Translations under genes and position numbers: made by a program
Part shown: positions 34,145 through 45,271 of the stretch, piece by piece
How positions within the stretch are numbered: the first letter of the stretch is position 1
Layout: each line of letters opens with the position of its first letter
The notes under the pieces: model-generated
The model's database searches: none
What the model was told of the DNA's origin: nothing
Seen by the model: the letters and a program-made list of their open reading frames with translations, nothing else
Assembly (NCBI GenBank): GCA_026120035.1
Contig: JALRME010000027.1
Coordinates: 496,001-560,000 of the forward strand
Length of the DNA: 64,000 nucleotides
Source: Coleophoma eucalyptorum
Taxonomy: Eukaryota; Ascomycota; Leotiomycetes; Helotiales; Dermateaceae
Reading direction: 5' to 3'

Positions 34145-35632
34145 ATGTTCCGATGTATGAGATCTCAGAAGGGTCATTTCTCCTTAGAGATGATACCTAG
34201 GACGATGAGGTTGCAAGTAGCGCTGCCCGGAGTCTATAGAAATCTGCCCAAGAATTTGCACGTACGACGGAATATTTTCTCAATGAGCAGGTTACCTATG
34301 AAGACGGAGCGGAAAATACAGCAAGGCAAGATTCAGGTAGTACAGAAAGTCAAGTTTCAGAAGCCTGGGGCAAAATTCAAGTAGGTAACCTTTTGAAGTG
34401 ACGCTTGCGACGCTTGTTGATACTAATTTCTCCCTAGACATCTTATTATCTCCCTGTGTATCTCCTACATCTGCTATCGTATCTACTCCCAAGTAGTCCT
34501 CGGCCCTTTGGATGAGATGGCTGCGCAAGCAATAACCGAATTACCAGACGATGAAGATGAAGATGAGGAGGAGCAGGAAGAGGAGGGTCTTTTCATACCA
34601 TTTCCTGGGACGACGAAAATGCTGAGGCCGATCCCTTATCGTGGCAGTGATCCTGAGTGGCAGGAGTTCGTCAAGTTCAGCAAGGATCCAGCATTGGGAA
34701 AGAGTATTCGAGGTTTGCCAAAATTATTCTTCATATAAGGGATTTTCCTAACTTTCATACAGAGGAGCTTGCACAATATGTAAGAGGAATGGCAGAGCGC
34801 CACCCTGTACTAAGGATGCGATGCGGGAAGGGCATTCAATTACGCAGATACTGGCTGGACATTGATTACCCTCCTGTCCCACCTCCAGAGTATGAGAGAT
34901 CAGGGTAAGAGTTTTCTTCGCCAGCAATTGTAACCCATATACTGACCACATTCGTTTCTTAGAATCGAGATCACAGACAACTATATTGCTTGGACGACTA
35001 TGCCTGTAGACTCTCTTCTGGTTCACCGAATTCGTGAAATCCTTTGGCCAACGGCTATGGTTAAATCAACATGGAGTTTTACCAAGACTTTGTTGCTTGA
35101 AGATGGAAAGAGGTTGGCAAGCTTTTTCGGCTACCAAACGAAATCCCCCATCACAATAGAGCAGATGATTTCCCAGCAGCAACAACAAATGATGCAGAAA
35201 CAGCTCCCCTCTAAGGATGGACCAGTGGCAGAGGCGCACTCTACTGGGGATGGTGGCAGATCCATAGGCAAAGTGCCTGCTCTGAATAGGCCGAACTCGT
35301 CTGGCAAAGGCCCCGGAGGGCTCGACTCTTCGGACGAAGGCTCTATACTCGATATAACCGCGCCGATATCTGCTCATTTCTTCCGTGCCATGATGGCCTT
35401 CAAGATGACGCTTGCAAAGACGTGGAAACCGGTCGAGAACTGGCCTCCTCGAGGTTCTATTCTTGTGGGTGGTCTTGTCGAGTTAGACGCACCCAAGGCC
35501 TGGCTTGTGTTTGATGTGCGAGCCGCCTGGGACCCACAGACCCGGCAGTACGATCCGCGGAGTATGGTTGTATCTTTAAGAAGGCTGCGGCCAAAAAAAC
35601 AGGGCCCCATGGGTCCCATGGGTGCTATCTGA
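34145..35632 (+). CDS. Conserved fungal hypothetical protein, possibly mitochondrial
   Basis: Four exons (34145-34380, 34438-34712, 34763-34904, 34963-35632) give 440 residues with consistent phases. The N-terminus is Arg-rich without acidic residues for some 80 positions (MFRCMRSQ start, VYRNLPKNLHVRRN), like a mitochondrial presequence. A hydrophobic segment HLIISLCISYICYRIYSQVV follows intron 1. After an acidic run comes FIPFPGTTKMLRPIPYRGSD and PEWQEFVKFSKD, then QYVRGMAERHPVLRMRCGKG and a C-terminal alpha/beta part. I recognise this as a widely conserved ascomycete protein of unknown function but cannot name a family. An inner-membrane location is inference. Confidence 0.75.
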
Positions 35633-36541
35633 TATTTGGGTTATGAAGTGGCGTTTTTCTCAGTGACACGAGATTCAATATGAAGGCATTGAAGGTGTGA
35701 AATGAGCTGGCGTTTGGGGAGATAAAGCCAAGGATAGTCTAATCGTCTGATTTGTGTTGCCTTTGTGGTAACCGTTCTATACCAGCGGATCTTAAGCGTA
35801 GAAATGTTCCCCATCTTGTTATGAGACTAAGTGATATCCTATTTTGTTTGCAAAATTCAACTCAATACAAAACTATAAATTTTGTGGTAAGCTGCGACGA
35901 AAATTCTCATACTGTTGGTTTACGTGAAGCAACTTTATAGGTGACTCTCAAGTCAAATCAGGTTCAAGTAGTATTCATGAGGTGTGTAACAGACAAATCT
36001 TGATTGAAGAGAGTGTGAGGCAGAGAGGTATAAATACCTCTCTCGCCAATGATACTATATACATGTGACTAGGTCTCGTGACTGACCTATAATGACATTC
36101 CGACACATACCTTACAATATTATATTCCTCCTTAACCTGATGTAGCCAAATATAGGGTTTGCATTAGCCTCGCCGAAGCCTTGCTATTGCTGGGTTACTG
36201 AAGGGTAGTCCTTAACGCTACGCAAATTGCCAATAACATAGACAGAACATTTATTAAATCAATCACCTGTCAAATATAATCATTGAGGTCGCTAGTAACT
36301 AAGACGTAGAATTAGTAGGTCACTGATATTAACCTGGTGAATAAAGGAGAGGCGTCAAGGATTCCTACAGATTCTTCACTGTTTAACTTTCACAAACTCA
36401 AGTCTCTTCCTCAACCACCGTTTCCGTCACTATCTTCCTCTTCGTCTGCCTCTATGTCGCCGTCTGCGTCTCAGTCTATTCTATTTCGTCTCCGCCTTCA
36501 TATCCGTCGCTGTCTCCTGCTTCTTGTTCTTCCTCCTCTTA
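35633..36541. other. AT-rich interval carrying an LTR-like element
   Basis: About 900 bp between the hypothetical gene and the SET gene. It contains the solo-LTR-like repeat at 35985-36105 and C/T-rich sequence at 36400-36540 near the SET gene 3' end. No gene seen. Confidence 0.6.
35985..36105 (-). repeat. Solo LTR-like element, copy 1
   Basis: Read on the minus strand the element begins TGTCGGAATGTCATT and ends TGTCTGTTACA, i.e. TG...CA-type ends as in fungal Ty1/copia LTRs. It includes a TATTTATA motif inside a 9-bp inverted repeat (36022-36043). A related copy in the same orientation lies at about 62552-62680. No internal retroelement domains flank it and I see no obvious target-site duplication. 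Confidence 0.65.
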
Positions 36542-37105
36542 CTACAGAGTCACCTCTGCTTCCTCACACTGGCCACAACCACAGTCAAATCCCCAGTGGG
36601 CTTTCAGGTCCACTCTGCTGAAGTCACCGTAACTGATCGTAATCTCCTCCCCCTTCAAAATAGCACATTCGGTGATAAGTCTCATCCTTGCAAAACCCTT
36701 GTCCCATCTCCAATAGGCATTCGGCATACAGGCGTGGTTGATCTTAGAAGCCATGTCAAAGACTGCTGACAAATCCTCCTCTATCTCAAATCCGTTTGTG
36801 TTAAAAATGCTGGTTGCCAGGGTGTGCAGTGGGTCCTTTTCATAGGCATAGAGGCTGAAAAACAGTTGTTGGAGACCTGGTGACAGATTGTTTACGGCAG
36901 AATCGACATTCGTCCTGTTGGAGAGCTGGAGAATTGGGTATTCGGTTAGGAAGCAGTAGGCTTTTGGCAGGTCGTGTAGAGCAAACATGCCGCTTCCCTT
37001 GCCCTGACATGGACGAATTTCAAACAGTGCACCAGCAGTGTTGTTTTCCCGTAAGGTAACGCCCTCAACGACTAATTTGGGCTGCTTGTCTGGATACAAA
37101 GTCAT
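36542..37105 (-). CDS. Small SET-domain protein
   Basis: A single exon of 187 residues. SET hallmarks: the N-terminal QGKGSGMFALHDLPKAYCF strand pair, the knot segment SKINHACMPNAYWRW (INHxCxPN) and GEEITISYGDFS, then a Cys-rich end WGFDCGCGQCEE resembling a post-SET site. The length is short for a fungal SET protein but includes all core motifs. It is a predicted lysine methyltransferase, with histone or non-histone substrate undetermined. The family has many fast-evolving members in Pezizomycotina. Confidence 0.85.
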   Translation of the reverse strand: MTLYPDKQPKLVVEGVTLRENNTAGALFEIRPCQGKGSGMFALHDLPKAYCFLTEYPILQLSNRTNVDSAVNNLSPGLQQLFFSLYAYEKDPLHTLATSIFNTNGFEIEEDLSAVFDMASKINHACMPNAYWRWDKGFARMRLITECAILKGEEITISYGDFSRVDLKAHWGFDCGCGQCEEAEVTL

Positions 37106-37591
37106 TATACACTTGAGTGGGCTAGAATAAGAATTTCAACTTACAAGTCAGTTCAATAATGAACTCAGATTGGTCAACTTCTGTACTCAATTGAGCCTTT
37201 CCCGTCTCCGTCTCCGTCTCGTGCTCGCTTGACTCCATCGTGACTTGCCAGGAGTGCAAGATAACCATCAAATAAGACTGGATTATTGGAGCCGTTCTCA
37301 ATGTTTGGATAGACCTGCGTTATCGAGATGAGAATGAGTCTGGCAGTAAATACACGTCAACGTAGAGCAAAGAACTAAGTAATTTTTCTCCGTTATTGAG
37401 TGCAAAAAAGGATTCTTATCACAATGTGCCTTCATGAGCGCCAAGTACACGATAGTAAAGAGGTGTATTTTACAGTATACTTACATGCACATGCAGTAGA
37501 TAGTGCAGAATGCCGAACCCAAACGCCATACAATGTTGCCCTGAACGCCTTCGATAAGGTACGTTTCCCGCTCGTAGATTTTCAGGCATCA
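37106..37591. other. Intergenic spacer
   Basis: About 490 bp between the SET gene promoter and the CMC1 3' end. Includes a short (GTCTCC) microrepeat near 37205. No gene. Confidence 0.5.
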
Positions 37592-38137
37592 CTACCTGTG
37601 CCGGTCCTTGCTGAGTGCATCTTCGTCTCTTTTTGGAAACCCTCCCACTCTTTCAGCGCGCCGTAATACATCTCTGCCCTTCTCGCCATCTTTGTCAACT
37701 TGTGGCAGCCCCCACCACTCTCTATGGAACTTCTCCTGCTCTTTTCTTCGCTCTTCCTTAAGTTCCCTGTCCCTCTGTCGTTTCAGCCGTAATGCGAACC
37801 ATTCTTCTCGCGCAGCATCTTGCTCGTCCTGGGTAGCATGTGAGATCATGCAATTGTTCATAATCCGGTTTTGTTCTCGACACTTCCATGGTACGGAAAA
37901 TGTGCGACCTAGGGCGCAGTCGGCGAATTCTGCCCACGAATTAGCATCTCAAAAGTCCCTCAACTTAATTGTCTACGTACGCTTGATCTCTGCGGCACAA
38001 TATTCACGAACTCGAGCATGGTAAACCTCTCGGACAGCTGTTTCTTGGGCGGATGATAATGGAAGAGGATTTCGTGATGGCATAGGTAGCCGTGGAACAT
38101 CATCCACCTCTTTTGGCGGAGGTGCCATAGCTGCCAT
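37592..38137 (-). CDS. CMC1: COX assembly mitochondrial protein, Cmc1 family (twin CX9C)
   Basis: Exons 37981-38137 and 37592-37929 (intron 51 nt) give 164 residues. The intron falls inside the first CX9C; joining gives YCAAEIKQFADC (Cys 47 and 57) and then WKCREQNRIMNNC (Cys 69 and 79), the twin CX9C coiled-coil-helix fold imported into the intermembrane space by Mia40. The conserved ALGRTFSVPW linker matches Cmc1-family members, which bind copper and stabilise Cox1 during cytochrome oxidase assembly. The C-terminal half is a long charged helix (RLKRQRDRELKEERRKEQEK). It is divergent from UTP11. A second Met at position 4 is an alternative start. Confidence 0.88.
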
Positions 38138-38441
38138 TCAATATTGGCAGTTAGCACACGGAAAGTTTTATGTACAATTGAGCTGTAGATCAAATCGTAA
38201 GATATAGAGATTCGTCGTAGATGAAGCTCCAAAAGTGGTACCACGGAGTGTTGTAGTTCCGCTCCGACGAGGCTGAAAGTCTCCACCAAAAAGTTCTCGG
38301 TCTTTTAACTTCAATCCAACCTCACTCAACTTCCAAATCGAAGACTCTACGACGATTGTTGTATCTCAAATTTCGCTTCTACTCCTTCTTCCCAAGTCCC
38401 TGAAGAGATCAATACCGTCATTACGAACCTATAATTACAAT
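38138..38441. promoter_or_regulatory. Divergent promoter of CMC1 and UTP11
   Basis: 304 bp between the two start codons. It pairs a mitochondrial assembly gene with a ribosome-biogenesis gene. No specific site recognised. Confidence 0.5.
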
Positions 38442-39212
38442 ATGTCGTCGATGCGAAATGCCGTACAACGGCGGAATCACCGCGAGCGTGCTCAGCCAGA
38501 GGAGCGACAAAAATGGGGATTGCTGGAGAAACATAAGGTAAGGCTTCTTGAGGAATCGAGTGAATATTAGGTCATTTCTAATTATTTGTAGGATTACTCT
38601 GCCAGAGCGAAAGATTTCAACGCAAAGAAGACGAAGCTCAAGGCCTTGCGACAAAAGGTGCTAGAGAAGAACCCGGATGAATTTTACTTTGGAATGATGT
38701 CCAAAAAGGGCCCATCGGGGAAATCAGGAACTGTATCTGGAAATCGAGGAAACCAGGAGTTGAGCCAAGATGCTGTGCGGCTGTTCAAGACCCAAGACCT
38801 GGGATATGTAAGGACGATGCGCAATAAGGTTATGAAGGAGGTTGGAACCTTGGAGAGGAGTGCCGCAGGGATTAAGGGCAACGGGAAGAAGGTTGTCTAT
38901 GTAAAAGACGAGGAAGAGCAACAAGAAAAGATGTGGGAGGGTATTGATATAGAGGAAGAAGAGTACGACGAAGATGAAGATAAGGATGAGCCTGTGGAAG
39001 AGGATATCGCCACAAAGAATCTCAGGAAGATGCAAGAGAAGGAAGCCAACAAGCTAGAAGCGAAGCTCATGATTGCCCGAGAAAGACTAAAGGCATTGAC
39101 CGAAGCGGAACAAGCTCTAGATCTTCAGCGGGCACGTATGACGAAATCTCAGACGATTGGTGGAGTCAATAAAAACGGCGTCAAGTTCAAGGTCCGGGAA
39201 AGGAAGAGATAG
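38442..39212 (+). CDS. UTP11: U3 snoRNP protein Utp11
   Basis: Exons 38442-38537 and 38592-39212 (intron 54 nt, phase 0) give 238 residues. MSSMRNAVQRRNHRERAQPE followed by RQKWGLLEKHKDYSARAKDF is the diagnostic Utp11 start. The middle holds KNPDEFYFGM and SQDAVRLFKTQDLGYVRTMR. The protein is highly basic with an acidic insertion and ends NGVKFKVRERKR. Utp11 is a component of the small-subunit processome that acts in 18S rRNA maturation in the nucleolus. Confidence 0.95.
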
Positions 39213-41480
39213 GCCCCCAGGATCGAAATTCACTACGTTCTCAGGAATCCAATTATCTTGAGACGTTGGGAAAGTTGTATCGAAGTCCTAGAAGTCTGGG
39301 GATTAAAACCGAGCAGGCTGCTGCGGCTGATCAGAAATCGGTGTTCGAGCTATGTACTACGGCGTGGAGATCTACCTTGGTGCCCTGCAACACCTTAAGG
39401 ACCTTGATCATGGGTTGGCCCTATGCGTATTTACTACATAAGCGGCAGGTGGGGGGTATCAAGAGTCACGGCTAGTTCCTCAACGGTAGGCAGCACAGCA
39501 GCCCCTGCTACTATACAGAGGCAAAGACTATTGTAGATAACCACACGAGGATGGAGTTCTTTTGGCGCGGGGATTTGCGTGTGCTTCTGAGAATTAAGCA
39601 ATGGATCAGTCCTTAAATGTAGTACTTTTTGCCTTGTGCATTCTATTGCAATTCTCGGGCCTGAAAGACGCTCTTCTGAAATCTCAAGAGTGAAACGGTA
39701 AGGATAGACTAATGACTATTTATAAATTATAATCCCGATGAACCATGTCCTCTCGCTCCATTCTGGCCTTTCACATCGACAGCAATACGAAAGAAGCCAG
39801 CAGCTTTGAATGGGTAGATGTTCGATTTTTGAAGTTTGTTCAGTACTATATCCTCGGCGCAACCCCCTCCAATTTCATACTTTCCAACTGTTATGATAAA
39901 CTCTCCGATGGGATGTAAGGTATAAAGTCATTTTGGTGGCAAGTCTTGCAGGTTATGGTGGATAGCAAAGATAGCTATGGGAAACGGGCCACAATCAGAA
40001 CATTTTTAAGATATGAAGCCCATGGGAATTCTGAAGCATTATATAACCTTCATACAGATAGCCTGGACAGCATAGTCCTATCTTGGATATGGAATGATGT
40101 GTAATGATAAAGGTATCAAGAAGCTTACAATATTTGGAGCTTGAGTGTAAAAGATTTTATTGGAGAACAAATGTACATAGTGTCATTGTCCTGACAGCGC
40201 TTAGAGTAGTCTTCGAGGGTAGTTCGGAAATAATTTATTACATAGCCAGACACGATCTTCTTCACCACGGTCGATGTCGTTATCCATTGGATATGCTATG
40301 AAAATCTCTATCGTTCAGCGCTTTTGGGATATCAGGGGCAGTTTTGTGCGCAGAATATCATTTCCATCCTCGGCTTTCTAAGGCCAATTGATGAGCCCAA
40401 TTTCGTGGCGGCTCTTCTTAATTCTATAAGACTTGATTTTATTATGCTGGATGACGAAATCAGTTTCAGTCTTTCACACTCCAAGTCCTCGGTAGATAGT
40501 TTCTTATTGGATTCTGCGCGGGTCATGTTTGCAAAGGCCTGCGTCTTCCCCATGTACACTATCTTTGTGCTCCCCGGAAATCGATAAACAGCAGCGGCAG
40601 CTTCGCTTCGAGCCCGAGTAAAAGGGGAAGGAGGGGGTTGTAGTAATTTTTCCGAAACACTTGAACCAGCCATACAGGCTTCTTACTCAGATAAGGCACA
40701 AAGTGCATGGCCCCACTGATGGACAACTTCTAGCGCGCGTGCTGCTAACGACTTGAAACGACAGTGCTTTGAATGATCTAGAAGCCAGACTAGACAACGT
40801 CTTGATTGAGGAATGATATATATATATGTACGTTTATAAATATAAGATCTTATAAAATTCACAAGCTTGTGATGAATGATTGGCTCAATATGAAAGAGTG
40901 TGACCCTTGTAAATCGGGTCATTGCTCTTCTCAACCTCAGTCCGATTCCAAGGAGTGCACATTTTGGAGGTATGCCCCTACACAATGCGGATTGGTGAAG
41001 GACTTGTGAATGTCAAGTATTTTACAATAACTCGACTGGCCACCTAAAGTTCAAAATGGTTTGAGCACATCTTGCGCGGTGTTTGCACTGTACGTTAACC
41101 GCCGACGATGCTGAATGGTCGACGTCGGATTAAGCGACGACCAATCATGAGCACTTGGTGATACTATCACACTGCATATACTTTACCGCCGGGCTCAAAC
41201 GACTCGACGGCAGGCGTTTGCATGTAAGCCCAACTTCTATTTCTGGCATAATCGGCGCAATCTGAAAACGCAAGAGTTAGTATTGTGGGTGCGCGCCTGG
41301 GTACAAAAATAAAATCCTTGCGGGGAGAAGGATGTATTAATTGTAGTTCCCCGTCGCCAATTTATGGTTATCTGCCATGCTGGTCGAGGGAAAGCTGGTC
41401 CTTTTCTGCGAGCTGAGCCATTTTCTCGAGGCACGATAGTGTCTAGATCCCATCGCACCTTTGAATTTTGCGCCTTCGCC
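39213..41480. other. Long interval with coding-like relics
   Basis: About 2.3 kb. It contains a small coding-like frame at 39745-40104 (separate entry) and, on the same strand, two further open stretches at 40104-40301 and 40324-40587 that may belong to one multi-exon gene. The rest is AT-rich with no recognised element. Confidence 0.5.
39745..40104 (+). CDS. Uncharacterised small gene, one 51-nt intron or an in-frame stop
   Basis: ATG 39745 opens MSSRSILAFHIDSNTKEASS and continues to a TAA at 39916. The frame then resumes without shift and stays open to TAA 40102-40104 (for example YGKRATIRTFLRYEAHG and LDSIVLSWIWNDV). Removing a 51-nt GTAAGG...ATAG intron (39915-39965) joins the halves in frame, giving 102 residues; 51 nt is typical for introns here. 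Without splicing it would be a 119-codon frame with one TAA. I recognise no family. The natural amino-acid composition of both halves is the main support. It may extend into the open stretches at 40104-40301 and 40324-40587. Confidence 0.4.
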
Positions 41481-43196
41481 ATGTCGTCCCCAGATGGTAA
41501 CCCACAAAGTTACGGGTTAACCTTGTTTCCTCCGCCGCCGAAGGACAAAAGGAACTTGCCAGGGAAACCGAGTACGAGGAGGCATGTAGTAAATCCTCAA
41601 GCGCCGCCTCAATCTGCTATGGATAGAGCACAGTCTCCCGAAATTCCTTTTAATGATGGACGTCGTTCGGCCCTTGACGGGCGCATTTCACCGCAGGGAA
41701 ATGGACCGGCTCCTCAAGATGGACGTGAATCAGCCATGGGAGGACGATCATCTGCTCTTGGGAATCGATCTTCTCCAATAACTGTACCAGCCCAGGTGGC
41801 ACAGACTCCTTCCAGCCAGTTCAGGGGCCCGTCGCCTCTCCCAAATCCTCCCATACCGGCACGAAGCAATAGCACTATTTCTCATAGTTCAATAGCCAAG
41901 AATAAATCGCAGATTGACTTCTCACAGAATGGAGAGCCCATCATACATTCCATCTTTCCAAGATACAACCCAGAACTGCCTCTTGAGCATCAAAGATACT
42001 ACCCAACGCAGACAAGTCCTACACACATTCCGAGAACCGTTATCAGTAAACGACCATATTCGCCAAGCTTTGACGAAAGAAGTTCTCTTGGGCTTCAAAG
42101 TCCCATGGCCACCGGATTGTCGCCTGGAAGGTTTCCTAGGGGAATCCAAGAAATCGCACCGTCTCCTGCCGAAGCCTCGACGACCGAAGAACTGCGAGAG
42201 CTGTGGAAAGTTACTAATGGATGGAGGGTCTCGTCGTCTGAAGGCCGGTCATTCAGCTTGAGAATGACCAAGATGGAAGAGGAACCTGTCTATATACTTT
42301 CATCATCGACTCAGCCATTCTATACTTTGAGGTTGGACCCAACATCGACGTCTGCCCAGGTCACACTTACTCGACTTGATCCAAGTAGACCAGCAATCAA
42401 GCCGAATAGTCTACTATCTAAGTTCGCTTTGATACCAGAGTCAGACGAGGTTATTGAAGTATTGAATACAACACTCGAAGAACCTGCTCGTCGCCTACCA
42501 CCGAACGATGGCCTAGAAGTATTACTATTTCCGCGCGCTGCTGCCAATATGGCGGCAGATCTGACCAAGAAGATTAGCCGATCAGACGACGCCTCTATCC
42601 TGGCCGCAGTAGAACGAGAGTGTGGGCGGTTAGTGTGGGACGAAGATAGCCAAAAGCACTATCTAGTTCACCCATCGCTTACCACACCATTCATTGTTTC
42701 AATCAACTCATCCCCGGCATGGTCAAGAGCAGAATACGTCCTCGAGCATTCGGAATTACCCCACAATCTCATTAGATTGGTGACAGATGCCACAGGCGGG
42801 ACGCTTGAGATTGATACAGCCGTGGCAGCTCGAATTGATTGCTTTTACATCGTCGATGTGGCGGTTTGTGCCATAATGCTGGTTGCCATTGGTGAAGAGA
42901 AGGACAAAAATTATGATAGGTTCGAGGCGCCGCCCTCAATCGCTCCCAATTCACCCAAGCCCGATAAAGGGAAAGGTAAAAAATCGCCTCGCATAGAAGA
43001 GTTCGAGATGGATCTTGAAAGCCAAGACAGTGTAAAGGCGGCAAAGGAAAAAGAAAGCCCCAAGAAGTCAAGGAATTGTATTCTCAGCATGCTGTGGGGT
43101 ATGATCAAGTGTATCGTGTGGATGCTGACAGTAATTGTTAAGTGTCTTGCCGCAGTTATCATCGGCCTCAGTAAGTGCCTTACATCAAAGAAATGA
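41481..43196 (+). CDS. Hypothetical protein with disordered N-terminus and C-terminal hydrophobic anchor
   Basis: A single exon of 571 residues from ATG 41481 (MSSPDGNPQSYGLTLFPPPP). An in-frame ATG at 41364 would add 39 residues that look like leader. Residues 1-260 are Pro/Ser/Arg-rich with a degenerate repeat (DGRRSALDGRISPQG, DGRESAMGGRSSALG). Residues about 265-470 form a folded alpha/beta domain (YILSSSTQPFYTLRLD, then CGRLVWDEDSQKHYLVHPS), followed by an acidic/Lys linker. The end ILSMLWGMIKCIVWMLTVIV plus KCLAAVIIGLSKCLTSKK is a Cys-containing hydrophobic tail suggesting membrane attachment or palmitoylation. Similar ascomycete proteins are often auto-labelled acetylserotonin methyltransferase-like; I see no methyltransferase motif. 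Confidence 0.8.
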   Translation: MSSPDGNPQSYGLTLFPPPPKDKRNLPGKPSTRRHVVNPQAPPQSAMDRAQSPEIPFNDGRRSALDGRISPQGNGPAPQDGRESAMGGRSSALGNRSSPITVPAQVAQTPSSQFRGPSPLPNPPIPARSNSTISHSSIAKNKSQIDFSQNGEPIIHSIFPRYNPELPLEHQRYYPTQTSPTHIPRTVISKRPYSPSFDERSSLGLQSPMATGLSPGRFPRGIQEIAPSPAEASTTEELRELWKVTNGWRVSSSEGRSFSLRMTKMEEEPVYILSSSTQPFYTLRLDPTSTSAQVTLTRLDPSRPAIKPNSLLSKFALIPESDEVIEVLNTTLEEPARRLPPNDGLEVLLFPRAAANMAADLTKKISRSDDASILAAVERECGRLVWDEDSQKHYLVHPSLTTPFIVSINSSPAWSRAEYVLEHSELPHNLIRLVTDATGGTLEIDTAVAARIDCFYIVDVAVCAIMLVAIGEEKDKNYDRFEAPPSIAPNSPKPDKGKGKKSPRIEEFEMDLESQDSVKAAKEKESPKKSRNCILSMLWGMIKCIVWMLTVIVKCLAAVIIGLSKCLTSKK

Positions 43197-43804
43197 TATT
43201 AATGGAGGAATGGAGGAATGGAGGACATGGGGTTGGCGTTAGGATCGTGATACCTATAGGCTCTCCTTGGTTCGTGCTGGTTTCTGACCAAAAATTGATT
43301 TTGAAGGCCATCTAAAGGAGGATTCGAATAATGAATATTGCCGATAAGCTTCCAAGAATGATTCTCACCTTCGTAATATCCTGCAAACAGTGAATCTTTA
43401 ATTCTAAGTTTACTAATGATGGATAAAATGGAAAACATCATCCATTAGTGACTGCTTTAGGTAGCCATGGACAAAAAGGCTGTGCAACTTAAATAAGGGA
43501 TCCAGATGTAGAAAGAGGAGCGAGTCGAGAAAAGGGTGCCCAACAATAGTATAATAATACAATGAACCATAAAAGCGAACCTGGCAATCTGCAAAGTTTC
43601 CGATTTATCATTCAGTGAAATTGATAAGATATCAACGACGTCGGAGATGCAGATGGTGAGATTACGGAGTAGGAGAGACCATTACATACGCCTTTCCTGA
43701 TTTAGTATAGCGTAAATTCCTTCTCAGCCTTGCTTCAGAAATAACGAGGCTGCTGCTGCTCCGCGCTTCTGCAACAGTATGTTCGCGCCTTGATCGAAAC
43801 TGTC
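43197..43804. other. Intergenic spacer before SWD1
   Basis: About 600 bp with a short GGAATGGAG direct repeat right after the preceding stop codon. The rest is AT-rich promoter sequence. No gene. Confidence 0.5.
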
Positions 43805-45271
43805 ATGATGAATCTTGCGCTCAGCGACCCATTTGTGCTCGCCCAGGATTATCCAGAGCAGACGACGGGCAGCCTAAGGAGTGGGCACGCCACCTCTGTT
43901 CGTTTTAACCGCAAAGGGGATTGTCTCGCTGTTGGTCGCGTCGACGGGACCGTTGTAATTTTTGATGTAGAGACGCAGGGCATAGCTCGCAAGCTCAAGG
44001 GCCATACAAGACAAGTCCAGTCACTCTGCTGGTCTAGGTGCGGTAGGTACTTGCTCACTTCCAGCCAAGACTGGAGGTGTAACCTTTGGGATCTACAAAC
44101 CGGGACGATACTGCGTAGCGTTAGATTTCACGCACCAGTCTATATTGCAGAGCTTCACCCATGGGATCAGTGAGTTAATCTGAAGCGTAGATTGTGATGA
44201 GGCTAATCGACTACTAGCTTCAAGTTTGTGCTGTCTCTCTTCGAGGACCAACCTCTTCTCGTAGATTGCACAAATCCCGAGCCCATCAAAATGAAGCTGC
44301 CAACAATTCCGAAGCGGACACAGATCGACGATGAGCCGGTTGATAAGAAACAAGCAGCACAAGATGCAAAGCAGTCCACTACAGTGTCGATATTTACTGC
44401 TTCTGGTGACCATATACTCGCTGGGACAAGCAAGGGCTGGCTCAACATCATTGAGGTAGCTACACGGAAAACTATTTACTCGACGAAAATATGTACCGGT
44501 GTAGTCATATATCTGAGGTTGACAAACTCAGGCAGGGACTTGGTCGTAAATGCGCAGGATAGAATTATTCGCACCATACAACTGCCGAACCTATCAGCCA
44601 AAGATCTAGACCCCGACACGATAGATATCGAGGTGGAGCATAGATTCCAAGATGTCGTTAATCGATTATCATGGAACCACGTAGCCTTCAGCTCAACTGG
44701 AGAATACGTGACAGCATCGACCTATAACAATCATGATATTTACATATGGGAACGAAATCATGGTAGTTTGGTTAAGATTCTAGAGGGACCTAAAGAAGAG
44801 CATGGCATAGTCGAGTGGCATCCGCATCGACCTATGATCGCTGCTTGCGGGTTGGAATCTGGAAGGATCCATATTTGGTCCATCACAAGTCCTCAAAGGT
44901 GGTCGGCTCTTGCGCCAGACTTTGCAGAAGTCGAAGAAAACGTCGAATTCCTCGAGCACGAAGATGAATATGACAACCATCCAGAAGAGGAGCTTCTAAA
45001 GCAACGTCTTGATTTGGAGGACGAAGATGTTGATGTCTTGACAATTGAACCTGTCAAAGGTGAAATTCTAGATTCTGAGAATGCTTTTAAGATGCCCTTT
45101 CAACTAGATCTTGATGATAGCGATAGCGAGGAAGAATTTATTTCAATTCGCCGAGGGGAGATGAGGCGGAAAAGCTTTAATGGAACGGACCATTTACTAG
45201 ATGGAGATACTGGAACCAGTGGAGATGATCAAGCATTGAAGAAGATAAAAGCGCGCAGTAAGAAGCGGTAA
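43805..45271 (+). CDS. SWD1: COMPASS subunit Swd1 (RBBP5 orthologue)
   Basis: Exons 43805-44169 and 44218-45271 (intron 48 nt) encode 472 residues. It begins MMNLALSDPFVLAQDYPEQT. WD repeats are evident: SVRFNRKGDCLAVGRVDGTV, GHTRQVQSLCWSRCGRYLLT with SSQDWRCNLWD, later STGEYVTASTYNNHDIYIWE and EWHPHRPMIAACGLESGRIH. The segment after the propeller is the acidic hinge and tail typical of Swd1/RBBP5, which contacts the Set1 catalytic module. The complex methylates histone H3 Lys4 at transcribed genes. Confidence 0.93.

Noticed and set aside
36337..36621. 94-codon plus-strand frame rich in Ser/Pro/Leu
   Set aside because: It lies in C/T-rich sequence overlapping the end of the SET gene on the other strand, and composition alone explains it.
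40332..40673. 113-codon minus-strand frame beginning MAGSSVSEKLLQPPP
   Set aside because: It overlaps a plus-strand open segment that reads more naturally; only one can be real and neither is proven.
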